Shown here: piece by piece, positions 34,406-42,294 of the stretch
How positions within the stretch are numbered: position 1 is the stretch's first letter
Layout of the letters: every line of letters starts with the position of its first letter
Source of the DNA: JAOPZW01 sp963789015
GTDB taxonomy: Bacteria; Actinomycetota; Thermoleophilia; Solirubrobacterales; Solirubrobacteraceae
DNA: 64,000 nucleotides
Assembly: GCA_963789015.1 (NCBI GenBank)
Contig: CAWBIU010000001.1
Coordinates: 806,001 to 870,000, forward strand
Reading direction: 5' to 3'
Notes under the pieces: model-generated
Told to the model about the DNA's origin: nothing
What the model saw: only the letters and a program-made list of their open reading frames with translations
The model's database searches: none
Made by a program: the position numbers and the translations under genes

Positions 34406-35631
34406 TCACGCCCGAGCGACGTCCAGCGATCGACCGCCGGCGGCCAGGGCCGCGGCGTACACGTCGGCCTGCTGCTCCACCGAGCGAGCCCAGGTGAGCT
34501 CGTCGAGACGGGCCAGCGTCGCGCCGCGCAGACGCGCGAGCAGCATCGGCTCCTCCTCGAAGCAGGCGAAGGTGCGCGGTCAGGGCGTCCACGTCGCGCG
34601 CGGCGTGGACGAGGCCCGTCTCCATGTGCTCGCACCGTGCGCCCGTGGCGTCCGAGACGACGAGCACGCATCCGCTCGCCTGCGCCTCGTAGGTCACCAG
34701 GGCGCTGCCCTCCTCGACGGACGGCAGGATGAAGATGTCGGCCTCGCGCATGAGGCCCGAGAGGTCGCCGACGTAGCCGAGGTCCTCGACGCTCGGGTGC
34801 GCGAGCCACTGGGCGAGCACCTCGCGGTAGCCGTCGACGTACTCGCCGCAGATCAGGAAGCGGCCGCCGCGGTCGCCGATGCCCGACTCGACCCACGCCT
34901 TCATCGCGTAGTGCAGGCCCTTGCGGGGCTCGCAGCGGCCGGCGAACAGGACGGTGAGCGGCTTGTCGGCCGGGCGCACGCCGACCTCGGCGTGGAAGCG
35001 GCGACATGTCGGCGCCGTTCTGGTGGATCGCGACCTTCGCCGCGGGGATCCCGCGCTCGATGAACGTTCCACGCGTGAACTCCGACTGGCACAGGATGAT
35101 GTCGACCGCGTCGTACTCGGCCTCCTCGTGGCGGAGGCGCTGGGCGTCGAACGTGTGGCTGTGGCCGGAGGGCGGCGCGAGGCCGAGCAGCTCGCTCTCC
35201 CTCGCGACCGCCTCGTAGGCGTAGGCGGTGTGCGTGTTCGGGGCCTCGCGGACCGAGACGATCCCGAGCTCGCGCGCCGTGCGACCCGTGGCCAACGCGG
35301 CGCGCGGCCAGACGTGGACGACGTCGACCTGGCCGGCGAGCCCGCGCAGCGCGTGGGCCGTGCGCAGGTCGTGGTAGCGGTAGGCCCGGTCGCCGCCGCC
35401 GAGGGCGCGGTGCGGGATCCGCCGGCCGCCGGCCGTCAGGGTCGTGGTGATCCGCCGCGCGCCCGGCAGCTCGCGCTGCAGGCTCGTGCAGATCACGCTG
35501 ACCTCGAGGCCGAGGCCGATCAGGCCCTCGACCTGCCGATGCGCGGTCGTCCCGATCCCCGGGGCGCCGAGGCCGTCCGGGAAGCTGTAGAGGACGCGGA
35601 TCGGCCGGTGGCCGTCGAATCGCCCGCTCAT
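34406..35631 (-). pseudogene. Family 4 glycosyltransferase, two apparent frameshifts
   Basis: About 408 residues when joined. Part 1: MSGRFDGHRPIRVLYSFPDG to HQNGADMS. Part 2: RFHAEVGVRPADKPLTVLFA, through the donor-binding block DIFILPSVEEGSALVTYEAQ, to DVDALTAH. Part 3: FACFEEEPMLLARLRG to the stop. The shifts fall near 34998-35003 (TCGCCGC) and 34569-34577 (CACCTT); each is cured by removing one C on the coding strand. GT4 features are otherwise complete, so I suspect sequence error. The ATG overlaps the stop of the Wzz-like gene (ATGA). It would add a sugar to the lipid-linked glycan; specificity is unknown. Confidence 0.8.
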
Positions 35632-36575
35632 GACGCGCGGCGGCCCGAGGAACGGCTCGACTTGGCGCCCGGCGCGTTGCGCGACCCGCCCGAGGAGGCG
35701 GCCGCGGCCGTCTTGGCCCGCTTGGCCGCGCCCGACCCGTTGGCGTTGGCGCGCGCGCCGTTGGCCCGCACCGTGCGCAGCTGGTCGACCTGCGTGGTGC
35801 TGCCGCTGGCCGCCCGGACCGCCGGGATCGTGCGCCCGATGAGCAGGATCAGCAGGCAGCCGACGCCGACGATGGCGATGAACACCAGGGCGGCGATGAT
35901 CCGGCTGGCGCCGCTGTTCACGATGCCGCTGGAGGCGGCGCCGAGCTGGGTCAGCTGGGTGCGGCGCGAGTCGGGCACGAACTGGCGCTGCTGGGTGTCG
36001 CGCACCCATGCGGCGCCGCCCTGCGCGGCCGCGTTGGCGAGCTTGCGCGCGGCGTCCGCGTCGGGCGCCTGCGCGAAGATCGTGATCGTCGGCTGCTCGG
36101 GCTCGGCGCGGAAGGTGAGCCGGTAGACCCGCCCCTCGCGCGTGATGTCGCTGGCACGGCGCTCGGCCGTGGGCTCGGTCTCGCTCGTCGGCACGTTCAG
36201 CGTCGACTCGCTGCCCGCCTGGACCGTGCCCCGCGGCAGGCCGGCGATCTTCTCGATCCGGCTCACCACGGGCGAGGTCGTCATGAGCTGCGAGAGGACC
36301 TGGGCGCGCGCGGTGAGCGGGCCGAAGTCGCGGTTCAGGTCGGCCACCGACGAACGCGGGAAGTCGACGAGGATCTGTGTCTCGGCCGTCCCGCTCTCGA
36401 CGGACCGGTGGTTCAGCCCGAGCGGTGACACGGAGAATCGGTAGGTCATCGCCAGGGCGACGAACGCCGCGAAGACGATGACGGCGACCACCGCGCGGCG
36501 GCGGCGCCAGAGTTGTACGAGGATCTCTGCTAGGTCCACGACCCATGAACGGCGCCTGCGCGCGTGAACTTCCAC
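35628..36575 (-). CDS. Wzz-like chain-length/polysaccharide co-polymerase protein
   Basis: 315 residues with the two-helix layout of polysaccharide co-polymerases. Membrane helices lie at about 29-45 and 226-248, and the extracytoplasmic domain between them includes TARAQVLSQLMTTSPVVSRI. The N-terminal cytoplasmic segment VDLAEILVQLWRRR is typical of Wzz proteins. The C-terminus is a long Ala/Ser/Arg-rich tail with no tyrosine kinase domain. It probably helps set polymer length or couples synthesis to export. A GTG at 36575 is taken as start; GTG 36539 (VDLAEIL) is equally possible. It overlaps the downstream GT4 gene by 4 bases. Confidence 0.75.
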   Translation of the reverse strand: MEVHARRRRSWVVDLAEILVQLWRRRRAVVAVIVFAAFVALAMTYRFSVSPLGLNHRSVESGTAETQILVDFPRSSVADLNRDFGPLTARAQVLSQLMTTSPVVSRIEKIAGLPRGTVQAGSESTLNVPTSETEPTAERRASDITREGRVYRLTFRAEPEQPTITIFAQAPDADAARKLANAAAQGGAAWVRDTQQRQFVPDSRRTQLTQLGAASSGIVNSGASRIIAALVFIAIVGVGCLLILLIGRTIPAVRAASGSTTQVDQLRTVRANGARANANGSGAAKRAKTAAAASSGGSRNAPGAKSSRSSGRRAS

Positions 36576-36600
36576 GGGACCGGGCGGAAGGTCGATGTCC

Positions 36601-36606
36601 TACGGT
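36601..36606 (+). promoter_or_regulatory. Candidate -10 element (TACGGT) for the following glycosyltransferase gene
   Basis: TANNNT hexamer 21 bases before TTG 36628, with GGGAGG (36615-36620) between. If used, the transcript begins downstream of the ATG at 36595, which favours the TTG start. Confidence 0.4.
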
Positions 36607-36627
36607 GTGGCCCCCGGGAGGCATGGA

Positions 36628-37950
36628 TTGAGCTCACGCAGACAGCGCATCCTGCTCGTCGTCTACGGCCCGATCGCCGAGCGCATGAGCGCGCCCGAGA
36701 TCCGCGGCTGGGAGATGGCCAAGGTCCTGGCCCGCCATCACGACGTGACCGTCGCCGCCCCGGGCGAGCTGCACGACGGGCGCGCCGGCATCCGCATGGT
36801 GCCCTCCGACCGCCGCACGCTCGTCGACGAGGCGCGCGCGCACGACGTCGTCGTCATGCCGCGGATCCCGCCCTATCTGTTCGCCGCGCTCGCCAACCGC
36901 CCCACGCGGATCGTCGCCGACCTCTACAACCCGTTCGAGGAGGAGCACGCCGAGCTGAAGGCCAACACCTTCATCCGGCGCGAGATCGAGGTCAACCGCG
37001 TCGCCAACCGCATGCAGCTGCGCTTCGCCGACGTGCTCCTGTGCGCCGTCGACCCGCAGCTCGCGCGGCTCAACGCCGCCCTCGACGCGCTCGGCGAGCG
37101 GGCCCGCGCCCCGCGCGTGGCCGTCGTCGCGTTCGGCCTGCCCGAGGATCCGCCGCCGTCGGACGAGCGCCCGATGCGCGCGCGCTTCCCGCAGATCGGC
37201 GCCGACGACACCGTGATCCTGTGGTGGGGGAACATCTGGCGCTGGTTCGACGCGACGACCGCGCTGCACGCCTTCGCCCGACTGGCCGCCGATCGCCCCG
37301 GCCTGCGCCTCGTCATCACCGCCGGGCGCCATCCGCGCCGCGACTGGCCGGTGCTCGAGCACACCGAGCAGGCCCGCGAGCTCGCCGCCGAGCTCGGGCT
37401 GCTGGACCGCAACGTCTTCTTCCTCGACGAGTGGGTCACCCAGGACGAGCGCCACAAGTACCTGCTCGAGGCCGACGTCGGGCTGACCCTTGCGCGCGAC
37501 ACGGCCGAGACCCAGGTCGCCGCGCGCGGGCGCTACATGGACTACGTGTGGGCCGGGCTGCCGTGCGTGCTCGGCGCCGGCGACCCGCTCGCCGACCGCT
37601 TCGCCGAGGCCGGCTTCGCCTCGACCGTGCGCAGCGGCGACCTCGAGGGCGCGGTGACCGCGCTGCGCACGCTCATCGACGACCCGCAGGAGCGCGACCG
37701 CCGCCGCGCGGCGTCGCGCCCGCTGGCCGACGAGTTCCGCTGGTCGGCGACGGTGCAGCCGCTCGTCGAGGCGCTCGCCTCGGGCGACGGCGTCACGCCG
37801 GCGCACCTCGGGCGGCGCGGCGCGCTGGCCCGCGACCTCGGCGAGTACTACGTGCGCAAGTCGCTGCTGTCGGTGACGCCCGGCCGCCCCGAGCCCGCCG
37901 AGGCCGAGGAGGCCACGACGGCGAGCGCGGCCACCGACAGGAACACGTAG
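36628..37950 (+). CDS. GT-B glycosyltransferase (family 4-like)
   Basis: About 440 residues. It begins RQRILLVVYGPIAERMSAPE, a start shared by a group of large GT4-like enzymes. IVADLYNPFEEEHAELKANT and VILWWGNIWRWFDATTALHA mark the two domains, and ADVGLTLARDTAETQVAARG fills the donor region. TTG is chosen because GGGAGG precedes it by 7 bases and a -10-like box lies between it and the alternative ATG 36595. The last 103 bases overlap the convergent polymerase gene; both C-termini look plausible. The acceptor is unknown, but glycan assembly is likely from context. Confidence 0.78.
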   Translation: MSSRRQRILLVVYGPIAERMSAPEIRGWEMAKVLARHHDVTVAAPGELHDGRAGIRMVPSDRRTLVDEARAHDVVVMPRIPPYLFAALANRPTRIVADLYNPFEEEHAELKANTFIRREIEVNRVANRMQLRFADVLLCAVDPQLARLNAALDALGERARAPRVAVVAFGLPEDPPPSDERPMRARFPQIGADDTVILWWGNIWRWFDATTALHAFARLAADRPGLRLVITAGRHPRRDWPVLEHTEQARELAAELGLLDRNVFFLDEWVTQDERHKYLLEADVGLTLARDTAETQVAARGRYMDYVWAGLPCVLGAGDPLADRFAEAGFASTVRSGDLEGAVTALRTLIDDPQERDRRRAASRPLADEFRWSATVQPLVEALASGDGVTPAHLGRRGALARDLGEYYVRKSLLSVTPGRPEPAEAEEATTASAATDRNT

Positions 37951-39287
37951 GGCACCTGCGGGTAGGCGAAGACGTCGAACAGCGCGGCGGCCACGCCCAG
38001 CGCCGCCGCCGAGCACGCCGCGGCGAGCGCGGGGCCCGCGCGCGACGGGTCGCCCGAGCGGATCGCCGGTCGCGCGGCGAGGAACACCGAGAGCAGCATG
38101 AGCATGTACGTGCCCACGCCGACGAAGCCGGTCTCGATGCCGAGGCCGATGTACTGGTTGTCGATGATCCGGTACTTCTGCGGGTCGTAGGAGCCGTAGC
38201 CGCGTCCCGTCACCGGGTGGTTGGCGAGGTCGGGCGCGACCGCCTTGTAGTCGGCCGTGCGGCCCGTCGTCGAGTTGTTGCTCGTGACGCGGTCGGGCTG
38301 CAGCTGGGCGCGGATCGAGCCCACGGCGCCGGGCGAGAGGACCGGCATCGCCAGCAGCGCGACGATCCCCACGGGCAGCAGCTTCTTCACGTAGCGCGGA
38401 CGCAGCGCGACGAGCGACATGACGACGACGATCGGGACGATCAGCGCGGTCTTGCGGCCGGTCGCGAACGTGCCGGCGAGGATCAGGATCGTCACGCCGG
38501 CCCACAGCCAGCGGCGCTTGTCGGGCCCGTTCTCGACGAGCCGCGCGAGGGCGAGCGCGAAGCCAATGGTCAGCATCAGCGCGATGACGAGGCCGTGCAG
38601 CGTGGGCCCGGTGATCGACGCGCGCCCGAACGGGTCGTCGGCCGGCTGCGGGGCGATCGCCAGCGAGCTCGGCAGGACCTGGGCCTCGCCCTGGAAGAAG
38701 ACGTTGTACTCGAGGCGGTACTCGACGATCGTGCCGAGCGCCGCCACGCACGCGAGCCCGAGGATGAAGGTGACGAAGGCGGGCACCTCGGCGGGCCGCA
38801 CGATCGACGCGACGAGGAAGAAGAACATCACGTAGCCGACGAGCAGCGCGAGCTTCTTCACGCTGAGCGTCAGCTCGTTGAGGATCGCGAGCTGGTCGAT
38901 GTTGAGGATCACGCTGATCAGCGCGGCGACGAGGAACGCCCCGATCGCCCAGTTCAGGATGCTGCCTGGGAGCCGCGGGCGGCTCGCGCCGTTCGTGAGC
39001 GCGGCGGCCAGCCACAGGAAGACGATGCCGCCGAGGAAGACGCGGTCGAGGTTGGACTGGAAGGGCAGCTTGACCGGCAGCGTCATCGAGTCGAACGGGA
39101 CCAGCCAGACGAGCACGAGGAACGCGGCCAGCGACCACGGCAGCACGCGCGTGGTGTGCGGCCACGTGCCGCCGGCGTCGCGCTCGAGCTCCTCGGTGCG
39201 CGCGGCGGCCGGGGCCGGCCGCTTGGGTGGCGCCGTCGCGCCGCGGCCGCGCGGGAGGGTGATTATCGTCTCGCCGGTGGTGCTCAT
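37848..39287 (-). CDS. O-antigen ligase/polymerase family membrane protein
   Basis: 479 residues with about twelve hydrophobic segments. The Wzy_C-type extracytoplasmic loop has TSNNSTTGRTADYKAVAPDL, then HPVTGRGYGSYDPQKYRI and NQYIGLGIETGFVGVGTYM. It polymerises or ligates lipid-linked glycan at the outer face of the membrane. The ATG (MSTTGETIITLPRG) has a strong AGGAG 5 bases before it; a longer frame to 39341 lacks one. The C-terminal helix VPYVFLSVAALAVVASSAS lies in the 103-base tail overlap with the convergent glycosyltransferase gene. A 12-base motif shared with two other upstream regions lies 13 bases before its start. Confidence 0.88.
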   Translation of the reverse strand: MSTTGETIITLPRGRGATAPPKRPAPAAARTEELERDAGGTWPHTTRVLPWSLAAFLVLVWLVPFDSMTLPVKLPFQSNLDRVFLGGIVFLWLAAALTNGASRPRLPGSILNWAIGAFLVAALISVILNIDQLAILNELTLSVKKLALLVGYVMFFFLVASIVRPAEVPAFVTFILGLACVAALGTIVEYRLEYNVFFQGEAQVLPSSLAIAPQPADDPFGRASITGPTLHGLVIALMLTIGFALALARLVENGPDKRRWLWAGVTILILAGTFATGRKTALIVPIVVVMSLVALRPRYVKKLLPVGIVALLAMPVLSPGAVGSIRAQLQPDRVTSNNSTTGRTADYKAVAPDLANHPVTGRGYGSYDPQKYRIIDNQYIGLGIETGFVGVGTYMLMLLSVFLAARPAIRSGDPSRAGPALAAACSAAALGVAAALFDVFAYPQVPYVFLSVAALAVVASSASAGSGRPGVTDSSDLRT

Positions 39288-39300
39288 GGGTCTCCTGAGC

Positions 39301-39312
39301 GACCAACGGGCG
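39301..39312 (-). promoter_or_regulatory. Shared 12-base motif CGCCCGTTGGTC, copy 1
   Basis: It lies just upstream of the ribosome site of the ligase gene. The same 12-mer is at 54110-54121 and a one-base variant at 45932-45943, both shortly upstream of leftward genes. Role unknown. Confidence 0.3.
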
Positions 39313-39378
39313 TAGGTGGTCCCTGCTTCCGCTTCGCGCAAGAACGGCTCGCGGCCGGGCGTTGCATGAGGTGCACGC

Positions 39379-41082
39379 GTGAGCCCCTGCCTTCCTCAGT
39401 CCCCCTCGCGCACGCGCCCCCGGCCGCTTCCGGCAGCGACGTTCCTCGTCGCCCTGCTCGTCGCCTGCCTGCTCGGCGCCTGCGGCGCCGACGACCCGTC
39501 GTCCACGACGGCGGACACGGCGCGCCGCGCCTACGTCGACAAGGACTCGGTGGGCGGGCGCTGCAGCGACGAGCGCAGCGCCGCCGCCGCGGCATCGCAG
39601 GACACGCCCTGGTGCAGCCTCGCCCACGCCGTCCGCGAGGCGCCCGCCGGGACGACGCTGCTCCTGCGCCGCGGCTCCTACCCGCGCCTCGCGCTCGACG
39701 GCGTGCGCCACGAGGACTTCGTGACCGTCGCCGCGGCCGAGGGCGAGACGGTCACGCTCGCCGGCTTCGAGGTCCGCGACACGAGCCGGGTGCGCTTCCG
39801 CGGGCTGCGCTTCCGCGGCCACTCGAACCTCATCGACGTCGGCAGCGACCACATCGAGGTGCTCGACAGCGACCTCACGCTGGCCACGCTCGTGCGGCCG
39901 AGCTCGAACCTGCGCTTCGAGGGCAACCGGATCCACGACCTGCCCGGCCCGCCCGGGGCGAACGTCGACGGCGTCGGGATCTGGATGGCCACCGGCGGCG
40001 GGACGACGCCGATCAGCGACGTCGTCATCCGCGACAACCGCTTCTCGCGCCTGCCCAACGACGCGATCTACACCGACGGCGAGCGGGTCCTGATCGAGCA
40101 CAACATCTTCGAGGAGATCCGCAGCCCCGACAACGACTGGACGCACGCCGACGTGATCCAGTCCCAGGGCGCCGACGACCTGACGATCCGGCGCAACTTC
40201 GCGCGCGACAACGACTCGGGGATCCTCAACACGGACGCGCGCGTCCACGGCTGGACGATCGAGAACAACGTCTTCGTCCGCTCGGAGTCCCAGCCGCTGC
40301 AGCTCGACAACCAGCTCGACGATCTGCGGCTCGTCAACAACACCTTCTGGGACGGCGGCCCCGTCTACCTGCGCTGGGACGATCGCTTCCCCCGCAACTC
40401 CAAGGGCTTCGTGGTCGTCAACAACATCGTCACGCGGCTCGACGTCGACCCCCGGCTGAACATCGCCGTCGACGACTTCAACCTGATCGGCGAGGACCCG
40501 TTCGGCAGCCCGGTGGCGCCGCACTCGCGCGTCGGCGTCCTGCCGAAGTTCACCGACCGCAGCCGCGACGACTACAGCCTGCTGCGCGCGAGCGCCGGCG
40601 TGGACGCCGGAACGAGCGGCTACGGCGCGCCGAGGACCGACCGCGAGGGCGATCCGCGCTACGACGCGCCGACGGTGAAGAACACCGGCGCCGGCGCGCC
40701 CCGCTGGTTCGACATCGGCGCCTACGAGGCGGGCATGCGCCCGCGCGACCGCGGCGTCCCGCGCCTGCAGGTCTCGCTCGACACGGACGCCGAGGGCGCC
40801 GTCGTCGGGCTCACGGCGCGCTGCGCCTCGGACTGCCGCGTGACCGCGACGGGCAGCGTGCGCGTCGCCGGGGCGGAGACGCCGAGCCGGCTCGAGCGCG
40901 ACGCCCGCCGCGCGCGAGCCGGGCGCTCGTTCCCGCTGCGCCTGCGCCTCGGGCCGGCGCGCGACCTCGTCAACGGCGCCCGGGCGACCGGGCGCCGCCC
41001 CCGGGCCGACGTGCGCGTGACCGCGCGCTTCCGCACCGGCGTGCCTTCCACCCAGAAGATCCTCGTCCCCCTCAGGCGTTGA
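39379..41082 (+). CDS. Secreted right-handed beta-helix lipoprotein (paralogue A)
   Basis: 567 residues starting at GTG. The signal peptide ends in a lipobox (LVACLLGAC). Next comes a short motif shared with its paralogue, YVDKDSVGGRCSDERSA, then about 350 residues of right-handed parallel beta-helix with repeats such as NRIHDLPGPPG, NRFSRLPNDAIYTDG and NNTFWDGGPVYLRW. A C-terminal beta-rich domain after about residue 450 ends TQKILVPLRR. Such folds occur in polysaccharide lyases, epimerases and other glycan-binding proteins; no catalytic residues can be named. It probably acts on or anchors the exopolysaccharide outside the cell. Confidence 0.8.
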   Translation: MSPCLPQSPSRTRPRPLPAATFLVALLVACLLGACGADDPSSTTADTARRAYVDKDSVGGRCSDERSAAAAASQDTPWCSLAHAVREAPAGTTLLLRRGSYPRLALDGVRHEDFVTVAAAEGETVTLAGFEVRDTSRVRFRGLRFRGHSNLIDVGSDHIEVLDSDLTLATLVRPSSNLRFEGNRIHDLPGPPGANVDGVGIWMATGGGTTPISDVVIRDNRFSRLPNDAIYTDGERVLIEHNIFEEIRSPDNDWTHADVIQSQGADDLTIRRNFARDNDSGILNTDARVHGWTIENNVFVRSESQPLQLDNQLDDLRLVNNTFWDGGPVYLRWDDRFPRNSKGFVVVNNIVTRLDVDPRLNIAVDDFNLIGEDPFGSPVAPHSRVGVLPKFTDRSRDDYSLLRASAGVDAGTSGYGAPRTDREGDPRYDAPTVKNTGAGAPRWFDIGAYEAGMRPRDRGVPRLQVSLDTDAEGAVVGLTARCASDCRVTATGSVRVAGAETPSRLERDARRARAGRSFPLRLRLGPARDLVNGARATGRRPRADVRVTARFRTGVPSTQKILVPLRR

Positions 41083-41110
41083 GCCGCCACTGAAACGGAA
41101 ACCAGGAGCG

Positions 41111-42190
41111 ATGCCCGAGATCCGATCACTGCACCGAGACGACCTGCCCCAGGTCGGAGCGCTCATCGCTCGCGAGTATGGGCCCGTCCTGCCGGCGGGC
41201 GACGCCACCGCCTGGCTGTCGGACCTGCTGTGCGACCAGCCGTGGGCCGACCCCGAGGTCCCCTCGCTCGTCGCCGCGGAGACGGACGGCGCGGTCATCG
41301 GCTTCATGGGCGCGCACGCGCGGCGCGTGCGCCTCGGCGAGCGCGAGCTGCGCGCCGCCGTCTGCTCGCACCTCGTCGTCGACGCCGAGCGCCGCTCGAC
41401 GGCGGCGGGAGCGATGCTCGTCAGCCGCTTCATGTCCGGCGCGCAGGAGCTCAGCTACTCCGACACGGCGATCGAGGTCGTGGCCCGGATGTGGCGGGCC
41501 GCCGGCGGCTCGATCGACCCGGTGCGCTCGCTGAGCTGGGTGCGCGTGCTGCGCCCCGGCGCCTGGCTGGCGCGCGTCGCCGCGGGCCGCGCGGGCGTCG
41601 ACCGCGTCGACGCCGGCCTGACGCCGTTCCGGCCGCTGCCGATCGACCGCGGCCGCGTGAACGGCAGCGTCGAGGGCCTCGACGAGGAAGTGCTGACGCC
41701 GGCGGTGATGATGGAGCACGCCGAGGCGCTGCTCTCGCCGCTGACGCTGCGCCTCGGCTACGACCGCGGCTGGCTGGACTGGCTGTTCGGCCACCTCGAG
41801 ACCGACCAGCGCCCGGCGCGCGTCGTCAGCCGCCTCGTGCGGCGGCGTGGGCGCCCGATCGGCTGGTACGTCTACGTCCGCCGCCCGAGCGGCGCCGGTG
41901 AGGTGCTCCAGATCGCCGGCCGCCCCCGCGACATCGGCGCGGTGCTGGCCTCGCTCCTCTCGAGCGCCAAGGCCGACGGCGTCGTCGCCATGACCGGCCG
42001 CGTCGAGCCGCACCTCGCCGACGCCCTGCGCGCCGAGAAGTGCGCGGTCGGCTTCGGCTCGCGCAGCGTCGTCCACACGAACGATCCGCACGTGCGCGAG
42101 GCGCTCGCCGCCCCCGACTCGCTGCTCAGCCGCCTGGACGGCGAGTGGTGGTCGGGCGCCGCGCCCCGGGTGGGCGCGGCGCCGTCGTAG
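41111..42190 (+). CDS. GNAT family acyltransferase of the glycan locus
   Basis: 359 residues. The N-terminal GNAT domain begins EIRSLHRDDLPQVGALIARE, with VIGFMGAHARRVRLGERELR and the acyl-CoA loop near LVVDAERRSTAAGAML. The C-terminal half (DRGWLDWLFGHLETDQ, RRRGRPIGWYVYVRRPSGAG) looks like a second, divergent GNAT-type domain. CAGGAG lies 4 bases before the ATG. It sits between the two beta-helix lipoprotein genes and near an ACP and an acyl ligase, so transfer of an acyl or acetyl group to a sugar is a reasonable inference. The substrate is not shown by sequence. Confidence 0.75.
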   Translation: MPEIRSLHRDDLPQVGALIAREYGPVLPAGDATAWLSDLLCDQPWADPEVPSLVAAETDGAVIGFMGAHARRVRLGERELRAAVCSHLVVDAERRSTAAGAMLVSRFMSGAQELSYSDTAIEVVARMWRAAGGSIDPVRSLSWVRVLRPGAWLARVAAGRAGVDRVDAGLTPFRPLPIDRGRVNGSVEGLDEEVLTPAVMMEHAEALLSPLTLRLGYDRGWLDWLFGHLETDQRPARVVSRLVRRRGRPIGWYVYVRRPSGAGEVLQIAGRPRDIGAVLASLLSSAKADGVVAMTGRVEPHLADALRAEKCAVGFGSRSVVHTNDPHVREALAAPDSLLSRLDGEWWSGAAPRVGAAPS

Positions 42191-42294
42191 CGCCTTCTCG
42201 CTCGCGCGCGGATCGCCGACGAGCCTCCGGTGCCCCTCCTCGATGCCGATCAGTCCACGCTGGTCGGCCACTGCGGTCCGGAGCGGATCGCCAA

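Noticed and set aside
36634..41433. Very long open frame antisense to the glycosyltransferase, polymerase and lipoprotein genes
   Set aside because: It is rich in Arg, Ala, Asp and Val with no domain; in very GC-rich DNA, stop codons are rare on the opposite strand of real genes. The sense frames carry clear families.
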